Assembly: GCF_000219625.1 (NCBI RefSeq)
Contig: NC_018217.1
Span: 930,001 to 994,000, forward strand
Length of the DNA stretch: 64,000 nucleotides
Reading direction: 5' to 3'
Source: Zymoseptoria tritici IPO323
Taxonomy: Eukaryota > Ascomycota > Dothideomycetes > Mycosphaerellales > Mycosphaerellaceae
The notes under the pieces were generated by a model. That model did not search any database and had not been told where the DNA came from. It worked only from the letters and a program-made list of their open reading frames with translations. The position numbers and the translations under genes were made by a program. Positions 9,625-20,055 of the stretch are shown here, piece by piece; position 1 is the first letter of the stretch; each line of letters opens with the position of its first letter.

Positions 9625-10869
9625 ATGGTGCTCAAGTCTCTACTCATGAGCGCATTGCTCATCGTGCCAACGCACGCACAGTCATCTTCACTACACAACT
9701 CAAGCATCCCAACAGCGCCGCGCAGCGAGACTTCACCCTCTCTGCCAATCACGTCATCCGGCCTGGAACAAACAGGTACTACCAAAGCCGTCACACTGGA
9801 GCCTCCGAAGACATCCTGCCCAGCGGGAACCACGACTGTCAAGAGCTGCTGGGTATGCTGCGAAGTATCCGCCACACCATCAATCTGTCATACTACCAGC
9901 TGTACTATCATCAGCACCGGATGTGATCTTGAATCAAGCACAACAACCAGCGTCACGTCATCCTCTGCGCTCGAATGCCCATTTAGACTGGCTACACCAT
10001 ACAATGGACAAGCAAGCCAGGACAAGTTCGGTATAGCAGCGCCATCTTGGTTCAATCTGCCCCTGGCGGTTCAGCCGGAATTCCTCACAAACGCCACCAC
10101 ATCAAGTACATCGTCTTCGAAAACTTCAATGACCACGACCACAAGTACTCTGGTGGCCCCTGCGACGACAGTCTTATTCGTGTCACGTTCACTCACTCGA
10201 GGAAAGCCTCCTGGCTCGACGTGTGCGAGCAGCACAACGTTTCCAGTCTGCTCGGACATCAGCGCTTCGCAAGTCTGCACTCCAACAACGCGCTGTGCCT
10301 CCTGGAAAGCTACTACCACGGCCTCATCAACCTCAGATGTACCCACCTCAACATCTACAGCTCCCGTTGTCTTCACAACAACACTTCCCGAATTCAAGGG
10401 CGGAAACGACTTGGGCAATGTCATACGGAAGTGCCACGACGTCTCGAGATTTCCCGGACACGGCGATCTTTCGGGGAGAGCCCAAAGAATCTTTGCCGTC
10501 GACACCTGCGAAGAGGGTCGCAAGGTTGAACTTTCATCTAAAGGTGAGCGGATTGCCGAGCGAAAGTTCAACCAAGAGAGTTTTGTCAACTACGACTTCT
10601 ACATCCACTGGATACCAGGCTGCAGACTGAAGAACGCGGACGGCAAACTAGTCGACAGGCAGAAAGTCGACTTCAAAACGACTAGTGACAACAAAGATCC
10701 GAGCACGGTGCACAATTCGGCTTGCATGGCGTACTTTGTCAGCACGTACAAGCAATGCAACAACGAGGGCGTAGGAGGTAGCATAGAGGCAGGATGTCTG
10801 AAGTACACTTTCACCGGAGGTAGATTCGAGGTGCTGATAGATTACTGGAATACAGTGGTGCCGGTTTGA
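9625..10869 (+). CDS. secreted Ser/Thr-rich protein with a conserved Cys-containing C-terminal domain
   Basis: A single-exon gene of 414 residues in a strong start context (CACCATGG). Residues 1-19 form a signal peptide with likely cleavage after THA. Residues 20-270 are Ser/Thr-rich, probably O-glycosylated, and interspersed with cysteines. Residues 270-414 form a folded domain with CHDVSRFPG, CNNEGVGGSIEAGCLKYTF and several tryptophans and tyrosines. The CNNxGVGGxxxxGC motif resembles a domain found at the C-terminus of some fungal secreted proteins, including chitinase-like ones, but no catalytic domain is present here. Likely cell-wall or extracellular. The flanking gene on the right is also secreted. 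Confidence 0.7.
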   Translation: MVLKSLLMSALLIVPTHAQSSSLHNSSIPTAPRSETSPSLPITSSGLEQTGTTKAVTLEPPKTSCPAGTTTVKSCWVCCEVSATPSICHTTSCTIISTGCDLESSTTTSVTSSSALECPFRLATPYNGQASQDKFGIAAPSWFNLPLAVQPEFLTNATTSSTSSSKTSMTTTTSTLVAPATTVLFVSRSLTRGKPPGSTCASSTTFPVCSDISASQVCTPTTRCASWKATTTASSTSDVPTSTSTAPVVFTTTLPEFKGGNDLGNVIRKCHDVSRFPGHGDLSGRAQRIFAVDTCEEGRKVELSSKGERIAERKFNQESFVNYDFYIHWIPGCRLKNADGKLVDRQKVDFKTTSDNKDPSTVHNSACMAYFVSTYKQCNNEGVGGSIEAGCLKYTFTGGRFEVLIDYWNTVVPV

Positions 10870-11086
10870 GGTGGCCTTTCTGGGAAATGAAGTCCAAAGG
10901 GGAGACACGGAAGTCCCAGCAGGCGATCGTCGAGCTTGGATTTTGCCCTCGACAATGAATTACCAAGATCACATCTTAGCTGAATAGAATCAAAGGTGAT
11001 GCGCACCATCACGTTCACCACCTCTCCCATCTTCCTAGCGACTGAGCGAGTCATCACATCTCCACCGGTCCCTCGTCTCGAGGCCA

Positions 11087-11992
11087 CTACTTCTTCTTGC
11101 AGACTGGCGCCTTGTCGACCAACTTGTATGGTCCTTTGGTCTTGGCCTCCTTCTGGCATTTCTTGTTCTTGGGGCCGCACTGCGCCATGCATTGGAAGGA
11201 GTAGCTCTTGGTGCCCGGCTTGCCGAAGAAGCAGCCAGAGAGAACCTTGATGTCGACTGTGTGAAGAGATGACACGGTCAGTATGTCTATCCGTTTGGAA
11301 TCGCCGCAGAGAGGATTCACCCACGTCCGAGTGTCTTCACGAATTCCGTGCAGTAGTTTTTGACGTGGGCGGCGCTGCCGTCGAAGTCAACCTGTATGAC
11401 ATCTGTCAGTGTCGGTGCCTGGAAAGATGACCTCATCTGTCGTCTCGCTGGAGGTACGACGTTGCCTCAGCGAGGTGGGAAGACTCACGCCACACGTACA
11501 CTCGTGCACCTTCTCCTTGTGCGGCACCTCGCAAATAGTGCCTCCCCACTTGAGGTTGAGATCGACGTCGAAGAGACGCTTGTCCTTGGTCAATCTGTGT
11601 GGTGTACGTCAGTATCGTGACTGAGAGAAGACTTTGCATTTCATGCGGCCGCATGAACGACAAGTCATGCGCGCGAAGAAGGAAGACTCACGGGAATGGG
11701 CACTTCTTGTACCGGTTGACGCCCGACTTGGCGACCTTCACGCAGTCCGCAGTGGTTTTGCAAGGCTGTAGAGTCGGAGTGATCAGCGAGGGATATCAGG
11801 AGACGCTGAAGCAGTGTTGTGTATGCATACCACTGGCCTAAAGGTGTGATTCTTGTCCCAAGCGTACCAAGTACCCTTCTGGTTACCGTAGTTGTGGTGG
11901 TCTTTGGCGGAGATCTTGTCACCCTTCTTCACCTGAGCGGCAGTGAACGGAGCTAGAGCGGTCAAAATGAGAGTGAGAGTAGCGAAAAGCAT
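11087..11992 (-). CDS. small secreted cysteine-rich protein (effector candidate), 192 aa
   Basis: Five exons read leftward: 11992-11831, 11765-11692, 11594-11489, 11391-11325 and 11256-11087. Every junction keeps phase. The introns are 65-97 bp with donors GTATGC, GTGAGT, GTGAGT and GTGGGT and CAG acceptors. The product starts with a clear signal peptide (residues 1-19, cleavage after TAA). The mature part of about 173 residues has 12 cysteines, an even number suited to six disulfides. It is basic and Lys-rich, with the C-terminus ending VCKKK. No known fold is recognisable. Size, secretion signal, cysteine count and position near transposons and other secreted proteins fit an apoplastic effector or an antimicrobial-type protein; this is inference. 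The fourth donor (GTGGGT) is the least certain junction. Confidence 0.7.
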
Positions 11993-12877
11993 GATGATAC
12001 GGTTTGCAGGGGAACGGGATCAAATGAGTGTGTGAAAAGCAATGCACTGGTGGTCGATTGGAGACGGGCACGAAGGAATTTTGCATGTACCTCGAGTTGG
12101 AGGGATTCTTTCCCGATGAGATCACTCAGGAGATCGCCTATCCTCTCACCATACTTGCCGTCGACCAGCTCGCGAGAGAGATTGGCTTACTTGACGGAAA
12201 GTGATATAGGGTGCTGAAGCCAGACGAGGTGGTCAGATGTGTGGGGGCCCTTGGAGGCATAATTTTCCAGTTATTTGCGGCGACCTGCATCTATCCACGC
12301 ATCTCGCATTTTCTCGAAAGTTTGCGCTGTTCCTTTGAACATCTTGCAAACGAAGCTCGTCGAAGGATGGCTATGATGGGCATTGAACGCAAGCCGTGCT
12401 TAGAGAATGTCCAGCTGAAGTAGTATGCCGCTGCTGGAATGAAAGACCCCGAACTGTGGCCTGAGCCGGGGCCTCATTCGCCAACGTGCGGCTTCCGCCG
12501 GACAGGGATGCCATGTTCGTGGAGTCCAGCAGGATGGAACCCGATGAATTCTCCGCGGCTGGCGCTTGCTCTAGTTCTCCAAGGATGCAGTCGTCACACC
12601 TGTGTGTATTGATGGCAATGGTAATCGTGCTTGGGAGCTCCAGCAAGTCAGTTCAGAATGTCAATGCAGATCGTTGCGATCGAGATTGTAGCCACCATTC
12701 ACCCAATGCGCCATGCGCTGTCCACGTCGACATGGAATACCTCGCCTCTCATGCGTCGTTTCGCTGAGCGTCATTTTGTCGAGTTCTCGATCAGGCCGTC
12801 TGGGATGCAATCCTCATCAAGGCCCTCACGAATCAATCTTGATCATGCCATTCAGGGTGCATTAACCCTCGGAACGT
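11993..12877. other. intergenic, no supported gene
   Basis: Lies between the start of the cysteine-rich gene and the end of the GT31 pseudogene. A 39-codon open stretch at 12085-12204 (MYLELEGFFPDE...) looks protein-like but has no extensions I can support. Confidence 0.45.
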
Positions 12878-14462
12878 TCACGGGTTGGATCTCAACCAGT
12901 GAGCACTTTCACACTCATGTGTCAATGCCCATTTGCGGATCCTGGCGGTATTCCAACCTGACACAAACTTTCGCGTCCCTTCCGGTGTTCGTGCTTTGCC
13001 CAGTCGAATGTGGCGTGAGAAAGTGCACGTCTCACCGTCATGGACGAATTGCAAACAGGACTGATCTGCTACGCAAGCTTCCTCGCAATGCCCAAAACTC
13101 GCGTGAGAGGACTTTCTCGAAGGAGATATGGCTGTTCTCTCGTCGATGTTGTGCCAATCCTCCATAGAGGATGTGATGTTGGGAGCGATAAATTAAATTG
13201 GAAGAGGTCTCGGAATAAGAGAGGCCGCTGTTGGCTCGTTAGTTTCGTTGAAATTATCGGAGGAGCCCTGTTCGATCGCCGCGCAAGCTTCGCAAGGATA
13301 ACGAGAGAAGAGAGATCGGCTTACGCTGTTCATGGTTTTGACTTTCCACTCCTCAGACCAACGCCAGAGATGGTGCATCTCGTTATCGCCAAGGTGATGC
13401 AACGAAACAACAGGCTCGCACCAGAGATCTGTTCCGAACGCCAAGGTCGCGGGAGTTTCGCCGTTGAACATTGGCCAGTAGCCCTTCAAACTCACTCCTT
13501 TGGGTTTCAGTACTCTCGCGAGAGCTTCATCGCCACAACACAACTCAGTCGTGTTGAAGCCGAATTGGCTGTATAGTGGTTCCTGCGGGCTCTGCGCGGC
13601 CTAGTCAAGGGTACCCAGTGCTCCGGAAGAGAGTGCGTATGCACTACCGCCATGCGCGAACTGCAGCTCAGGTAGCCAGACCGGACTGCCAAGATACATC
13701 CGCTTGTCCGGATCGAGATGCTCCAGCAAGGTGAAGAGATTGTCCCAATCAATGAATGTGTCGGTATCGATGAAGACGAACCATTTCTTGTCCGATATCA
13801 TGGCTCGGATCTTGCGAAGCATGGCAAGATTCATGCTGAAGACGTGCATGTGGTCAGTCTGTGTTGCTTTTGCGTCTGCCGAGTTGGACAGCAACGCCGT
13901 CTCAGAGCGCATCGATATTCTCGACGACTTACTATTTGGCCAAGTCCCATCCGCCACTCATCGATCTTGTGTCATCTCCTCTGCGCTGAAGCTCTCGTTG
14001 CGCATCGTACAGCGCAAACTCCGGATATGCCGCCCGCTCCTGTTCCGTGACATCGGCATACACATCGTGGACGCGGTGCGAACCGATGCTCTCTTCCATA
14101 TCAGACAGTAGAACGACAGACTCGGCTGGAATCTTGCCGAGCAGCGTGGTGAGCAGAGTTCGAAGTCTACTTTGCGGCTCCGAGCCTCCCGTTTTGACCA
14201 CAATTTGGACATGTTGCGCAAGTGTACCCGTGCATGATGCATCGAATGGCGACAAACCGGAGCAAGATGTCCACGTCCAGGTATCGTATCGGCGCGCTGA
14301 AAAGTTGATAAGATGAAGTGAATGTAGCAGGAGCAAGGTAAGGGTAAGGCAGACCACGCCTTTGATCTTTCTCCGGGCCCTGTAAAAGCTCCAGGATGCC
14401 ATCACTCGCACCTTTGGTGGTCGAAATGATGTGATAGCATATGTAACTCTACTGCGACGCAT
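12878..14462 (-). pseudogene. GT31-type glycosyltransferase with C-terminal PAN-like module, broken by a stop and a frameshift
   Basis: Three exons: 14462-13933, 13835-13325 and 13227-12878, with two 97-bp introns (GTAAGT/TTCAG and GTAAGC/AACAG). The reading gives a type II membrane protein. A TM helix follows MASWSFYRARRK (start at 14402 more likely than 14462). The GT31 signatures follow: GGWDLAKY, KKWFVFIDTDT (DxD-type metal site), HGGSAYALSSGA, CCGDEALA and PVVSLHH. Then comes a PAN/apple-like module with CEEACVADQSCLQF. Two lesions are visible. An in-frame TAG at 13601-13603 sits between LGTLD and AAQSPQE with the frame intact on both sides. A duplicated AATTT at 13190-13199 shifts the frame between RPLLFRDLFQF and IAPNITSS. 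The intact family would transfer sugars in the Golgi or ER lumen. As read, this copy gives only a truncated product lacking most of the catalytic domain. Confidence 0.7.
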
Positions 14463-14950
14463 CGACGCAGGAGCAGTAGAGAGGTAGACGCCGGTCGCAC
14501 AAAGGACGAGGGACGTTCATATGATTAATCGTGTTGCGGCGGGCACGAGCGGACGGTGAAACGTAACACCTCATCCTGAGGGATGTAGTAACTTTCTGAA
14601 ATACGAACCTTGTCTGGAAGTGTTTAAAATCAAGCCGATATCGACAGGAAACCTCCCGCCGAAAGACAACGAAGCATTCCACACGATGAGGACGCGAACA
14701 TGTACTGCAAGCATTCTTCAACATGCCCTCCATCCTAAGGTAGCTCAACAAATCATTCAACGAAAATGAAGTGAGGTCGGCCGAAAACATCTTCTTCTCG
14801 TTATCGCATATTGGATCGTGGATCGTGCCGAAACCGTCACCTCGGCGCGGAGATTCTATTCGCAGAGGCAGGGCAGCTCTCACCAAAAGTTCCGACGACC
14901 TCGCCCACGTTTCACCCGCGCTCCAGAAACACCACTCGACCTTCATCAAC

Positions 14951-14980
14951 TCTCCGCTCCTCTCCGCTCCTCTCCGCTCC
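14951..14980 (+). repeat. 10-bp tandem repeat in the YHM2 upstream region
   Basis: Three exact TCTCCGCTCC units within a longer pyrimidine-rich tract. Such CT-rich tracts are common upstream of highly expressed fungal genes. It lies about 100 bp before the YHM2 start, in the 620-bp divergent interval 14463-15082. Confidence 0.7.
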
Positions 14981-15082
14981 TCCTCTCCACCCTACATCAC
15001 CCTCTCCGCTCTCCTCCCAAAAGGCTAAGAAGCCGCACCACCGCCTCGGTCAGGCTCCCATCACACACAAACATCCACAAGC

Positions 15083-16134
15083 ATGTCGGCTGCCAAGGAG
15101 ACCGCGAGACTGGAGAAGAAGCCGGTCAAGTTCAGCAATCTGCTGCTGGGCTCCGGTTTGAACATGTTTGAGGTTTCCACTCTTGGGCAGCCTCTTGAGG
15201 TCATGAAGACCACCATGGCCGCCAACCGCAAGGATGGCATGGCAGGAGCCATTGCGCGTGTGTGGAGTCGCGGTGGTTTCTTTGGGTGTATGTCCAGGAC
15301 ATTCCATGCAGCAAGTCCTCACGGACCATTTGCTAATACCTATCACAGTTTACCAAGGTCTCATTCCCTGGGCCTGGATTGAAGCCAGCACCAAGGGCGC
15401 CGTCCTCCTTTTCGTCGCTTCCGAGGGCGAGTACTATGCTAAATCCTTCGGCGCCAGCAATTTCGTGGCCGGCATCAGCGGCGGCATGCTGGGCGGTCTG
15501 GCGCAGGCGTACGCGACCATGGGATTCTGCACGTGCATGAAGACGGTGGAGATTACCAAACACAAGGCTGTGGCATCGGGGATCAAGCCGCCGACGACGT
15601 TTGAGACGTTCATGGGCATCTACCGCGCGGAGGGAATCAAGGGAATCAACAAGGGAGTCAACGCCGTGGCAGTCAGACAGGTGACGAACTGGGGCAGCAG
15701 ATTCGGTCTCAGCCGAGTTGCGTGAGTGTGATGCAGTATCACCAGGCCAAAGAACGTACTGACATTGTTTCTCTTCCAGCGAGAACGGAATCCGCTCCTT
15801 CACTGGCAAATCCGACTCCCAAAAGCTCTCCGCTCCCGAACGCATTCTCGCCTCCGCTCTGGGTGGTGGTCTCTCCGCCTGGAACCAACCGATCGAAGTC
15901 GTCCGCGTCGAAATGCAATCAAAGACCGAGGACCCCAACCGACCCAAGAAGATGACGGTCGGCAACACCTTCAAGTACATCTACAGCCAGAATGGTATGA
16001 AGGGACTGTACCGCGGTGTCGCGCCCAGAATCGGCTTGGGCGTGTGGCAGACAGTGTGCATGGTTGCGCTGGGTGACATTGCAAAGGAGCTGGTGGAGAA
16101 GGCTACGGGTGAGTCGGTGACGGCGAAGCACTAG
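15083..16134 (+). CDS. YHM2: mitochondrial citrate/2-oxoglutarate carrier YHM2
   Basis: Three exons (15083-15287, 15349-15721, 15780-16134) give 310 residues; the introns are 61 and 58 bp. The protein follows yeast Yhm2 closely, with [16 protein letters not shown] near residue 37, [57 protein letters not shown] and [14 protein letters not shown]. It keeps the three-repeat carrier layout of the SLC25 family, with divergent PxD/E-type motifs as in Yhm2. The yeast protein exchanges citrate for oxoglutarate across the inner mitochondrial membrane, supporting cytosolic NADPH, and also associates with mitochondrial DNA. The length and the C-terminal KH match. The first intron could also be read with a GTGTAT donor, but only GTATGT keeps phase. 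Confidence 0.93.
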
Positions 16135-16889
16135 ATCGTGGGTCGAAGAGCTTGGTCGAGAGAAGCAGAGGATATCTGGGTATAGAGAGCAAAGACCATC
16201 GATATCGAGGGTACGCTCATGCAATTTTCGGATTCATGTTTCATTACGAGCGTGTATCTTTAGTGAGGGACACGGGACATCTGATAGAGCGGCAATGGGA
16301 GACATGCACGCGGATCGAGCGAAAGTGAGTTCAGCTTCCTTCTCCACGCGGACTGACCAAAATTGAGCTCCGTTTCTTCCTCTCCCGTCACGCACAGGAC
16401 CTCCTGCGGGGCCCGGTACACATCTACTAGAAGCGGTGAAACGAAGGAGCAAAAGCATGACTTCAATCACAATAAGATAAGTTTCAACAAAAAAGTCCCC
16501 AAATCATTTCAATTGACAGCCCAGACGACAGACAGCCGAGCATGATCTCCAACCCATATCCGCTGCACCCCCGAAGAAGATTCCATCTCCTCCAAAACTC
16601 CTCCGTGCGCAGCGAATCGAAGTCAAAGAAAGAAAGACCGGAACGCATCGGCGAACGCCGTGTCGTGCGAGCGAGAGACGCCTAAGCAAGCAAGCAACCC
16701 AGAGAATGTGCGGTGCTGATCGGATCGAAATCCTGGAATGCCGCCATGTGGTTAGCAGCCTGCACTGTGAAAACGACGTCGAGGAGCCGACTTTCGCGTG
16801 CGTGAAGACGGACAAATGGTCCGCCTGTCCCTGCCTCTCCCTCTTCCTACTTCTCATCTGCTTCTGTCTGGCCTATGCGGACGCGCAGC
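16135..16889. other. intergenic, no firmly supported gene
   Basis: Follows the YHM2 stop. A rightward 82-codon frame from 16706 with several cysteines is discussed among the rejected items. Confidence 0.4.
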
Positions 16890-17042
16890 TCATGCAGGTG
16901 GTTGGACTGGACACGGCTGCGGTGGAAAGCAAGTGTTTGGTCCGGGAAGAATGATAGCAGCCGCGGCCGCGGCTGGCCTTGGTTCTGGCAAGGCGGCGGC
17001 GATGGCAACGGTGACGAGAGTGACGAAGGCGAAGAGCTGCAT
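16890..17042 (-). CDS. possible 50-aa secreted Pro/Ala-rich peptide
   Basis: A short frame starting MQLFAFVTLVTVAIAAALPEP, with a textbook signal peptide of about 17-18 residues. The mature part is only about 32 residues: an Ala run, then PGPNTCFPPQPCPVQPPA with two cysteines. It ends at TGA 16890-16892. No splice pattern was found that extends it. It may be a genuine tiny secreted peptide, the 5' exon of a longer unrecognised gene, or chance. No family recognised. Confidence 0.35.
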   Translation of the reverse strand: MQLFAFVTLVTVAIAAALPEPRPAAAAAAIILPGPNTCFPPQPCPVQPPA

Positions 17043-17463
17043 GGTGTTGGGTTGCGTTCGGATGTATTTGGCTCCAATGTGCTTCGGCAGCTTCGCTGAT
17101 GGCCTGTAGGAGACTAGTTCAAGGTCTCAACTATGGATGTTGTCCGAGATGGAGGAAAGAGATACGCCGAGTACAGATGGGAATGAGTATCTTTTTGGCA
17201 AGACATACAACTGCAGAAAGACTCGAGAGCCGGTGGATTACAGACTCTGCGCTCATTCCCTGCCACTCCAGCCTCCACGACCGGACATCCGCACGTGTCT
17301 CCTCGTGACCTCGATCTACTTCCGATCATCAGCAAATTAAGAGGATGCCTATAGCAACATCAATGCCAAGGACGACGAAGGACGGCGAAGGACGACAGCG
17401 ATGGTCTGGTAGCGATTAGGACTCGAGTCTCGCGATTCTTGAATCCTGGTGCGCTATTCCCGT

Positions 17464-18658
17464 CTACCTTCGATCATTCTCGTCGATCTTGTGATTCCAG
17501 AAGCCACGGTAGTGCTTCTGGCTGCCCAGCTCGTTGATCTACCATACCCGTCAGCAACCCGATCGAACAATACTGTAAGACACAGTGACCGTTCCTCGAT
17601 ACTACTCACCTGCTTGATCTCCACGGGCGTCAACTTGAACTTCATCGCGCGCAGGTAATCGCTCAGCCGCTGCTCCTTGCTCGACGTCGTCAACGCCACG
17701 ATGTCCTGGTCGATGCACCATCGCAGGCTGATTTCGCCTTGGCTGACGGCGTACTTTCTCGAAAGAGCGGCCATGAAGTCGTCGATGGGGCCGGGGGCGG
17801 CTTTGGTGACGGCGGAGAGGGGTCCGTAGGCGGCTGTTGCGATGCCCTGGCGGTTTGCATTTGATCAGAAGGTTGAAGGACGACATGAGTCTGGCAGGTT
17901 TGCAATTACCTTTTCCTTGTGGAATTTGAGAAGCTCTTCGTGCTGAAGGTAGGGGTGGAATTCGATCTGGTTGATGGCCGGCACGATTGTGGCTGTCTCG
18001 AGGATCCAGCCTAATTGCTCCGGCAGGTAGTTGCTCACGCCAATAGACTTGGTCAGGCCAGCTTGGACGAGCGACTCCATGTCATTCCATTTTGCTTGAT
18101 GTTCTTCTTTGGTCGAGGCAAAGAAGGGTGCGTGGATGAGGTAGCTGCAAGGAAGGTCAGGATATATGGGTGGATGGCGGTGGAGTGCAGTAGATGTGCT
18201 GACAGGTCGACGTAGTCTACTCCCAGCTTCTTCAAGCTGGTTTTGAGAGCAGAGGGAATGTCGTCGATGTTTGTGATCACTTTTGTTGTAATGTACAACT
18301 TCTCGCGGGGCACGTCGGATTGCTTGATGGCGGCGCCGAGTTCGGGCTCACTTTTACGTTTACGTTAGCGATGAGGCGTACAGGCAAAGTCGTTGTGTCC
18401 ACGCACGTCTTGTAGACTTCTGCTCCATCGAGATGCGTGTATCCCATTCCGATCGCGATTTTGGTGGAGTCGATACATGCTTGGTCGAGTTGACTCTCGT
18501 CGCCCTTCTTGTACCATGCTGTGCCTGTTCCGTAGCCGAGCTGGTGGAGAGAAGTCAGTATGCACCAACAAAGAGCGTAAGAGCAAGGCTACCATTGGAA
18601 TGCTAGTGCCATCGTTGAGCTTCAGCTTCGGGATCGGCGTGTCTGCGATAGTATTCAT
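17464..18658 (-). CDS. aldo-keto reductase, NADPH-dependent, 297 aa
   Basis: Six exons: 18658-18593, 18540-18407, 18350-18204, 18144-17910, 17846-17610 and 17538-17464. All junctions are in phase, with short introns. The catalytic tetrad of the aldo-keto reductase superfamily is complete: Asp60 and Tyr65 ([11 protein letters not shown]), Lys90 (YITTK) and His120 (YLIH). Other family motifs are [12 protein letters not shown] and [10 protein letters not shown]. The late region has [18 protein letters not shown], the NADP-binding loop. The family is a TIM barrel that reduces aldehydes and ketones with NADPH in the cytosol. The shape is close to the fungal conjugated-polyketone/2-dehydropantolactone reductase group; the substrate cannot be told. 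The donor of exon 3 (GTCAGC) is atypical but the only one that keeps phase. Confidence 0.9.
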
Positions 18659-20055
18659 TCAGCAACATTGATGTGCTACAACATCCAGATGCTTACGGAT
18701 GTTGGCCATGCTGGCGAGGACTCTGGTCTGAAAGCGAGGTGCGGATCTACAAGGAATTGAGCTTCGCAGCGCTGCGGAAGAGAGGATGGAGAATCAGCGG
18801 TATGGTGTTAGATGCATCCGTGTACGTTGGACTGACGACAGGTGCGGTTGAAGTCTGCTGTGGATACCACGACCGTCAAGCCTTACACATGCATGCGGCG
18901 GGGTATCTGCAGCCGAAGTGAGAGTCGCGAGTGGACACTCTTGCACACGCGGATGTCAACAATTGCATTGTTTGACACCCCTCATAATAGTGATCGAATA
19001 CTGAATACGATGCTTCATGTCAACCCTCCCTACTGTAGTTCTGCACTGTCGTGGAGCGGAACCTGCTCAAGGAACGAAGGAATGCCGCAAATGGAGCTGC
19101 TGACCACCATGTTGCCCAAGCAATCCACAGCTTGGACTTTGTGGAATGATAATAACGGGCGGCTCGGCAGAGGGAAATGAGCGAGAAACCGTTGTCGAGC
19201 TGGTGGATCTGGAGCAAGGTGTTGTTGTCGCGGACCTTGCGGTATATGTTCATCTCGCTGAGCTGCTGCAGTTCAGTTCGCTCATCATTTGCATTGATCT
19301 TGTGTAGAGCCCTTTAGCATGTAAACAAGATCTGGGATACACCCTCAGCCTCGTTCGCAAGGTCTGACTAATGCTCGCCCTGGACCACACAAGCCCTGCA
19401 ACTCCCCGGTGATGGCGTGTGGCATGAAACATGACGGGCGAGATCAAGGAACTGCTGGTCGTCGGTCTTTTGGTGGTGGTGTCGAGGCGTGAAGTGCTGC
19501 AAATAAATCGTGTAGAGGCGTTGTGAATTCGTGCTCGGGCTGCCCTGTTCATCGACGGGGCGAAGGTTTCCCGGCAATTTTAAACTTTCGTCACGTCGCT
19601 TGCGAGGCTTGTCCTCTCCGCCCCAGACCTCACAGATTGCATTCGACCACGGTTACTTCCTTCTCTCACCACATTATTAATTCACGACTGTCGACCTACA
19701 CATCTCTCCGCCGCATCCTCACCACACCGGACAACACTCGCTGCGTCTGTGTGCAATCACTGCTCCGTCGCACATATCGCCTACCTCACGCCTCGCCGCT
19801 CACCGCGTACTCCACCATCCGAAGTTTCCCTCGCTCTTCCAAATCTGAACCTATCTCGGAACCGACTACCGCCACGCTGGAATCTTGACAGGCTGTAGCA
19901 AGCAAATCCACGACACCAGACGATGCCGCGAATTTGAGTGTTCTGGACCGGTCTCTTGCGACAATTGACAGCTGTTTCAGCCGCCATTTCTGCGAACTCC
20001 TCGAATCTCGCCGCTGCCGGCTGTTCGAAGCCGAGCGGCTGACGAAACAAAAATA
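18659..20055. other. divergent intergenic region, no supported gene
   Basis: 1.4 kb between the reductase start and the start of the membrane-protein gene. Open frames here are short, overlap on both strands and show no domain. It presumably holds both promoters and 5' leaders. Confidence 0.45.

Noticed and set aside
12085..12204. Short frame MYLELEGFFPDEITQE...
   Set aside because: 39 codons only, with no supported upstream or downstream exons. Possibly a gene remnant.
13601..13603. Intron explaining the in-frame TAG of the GT31 gene
   Set aside because: The only GT...AG pair spanning it would give an intron of about 23 bp, and the flanking frame continues without it.
16706..16954. 82-codon + strand frame MCGADRIEILEC... 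with several cysteines
   Set aside because: It vaguely resembles small C/H-rich fungal proteins, but its second half is a hydrophobic run that does not fit them, and it overlaps the opposite-strand secreted peptide. It could not be decided from sequence.
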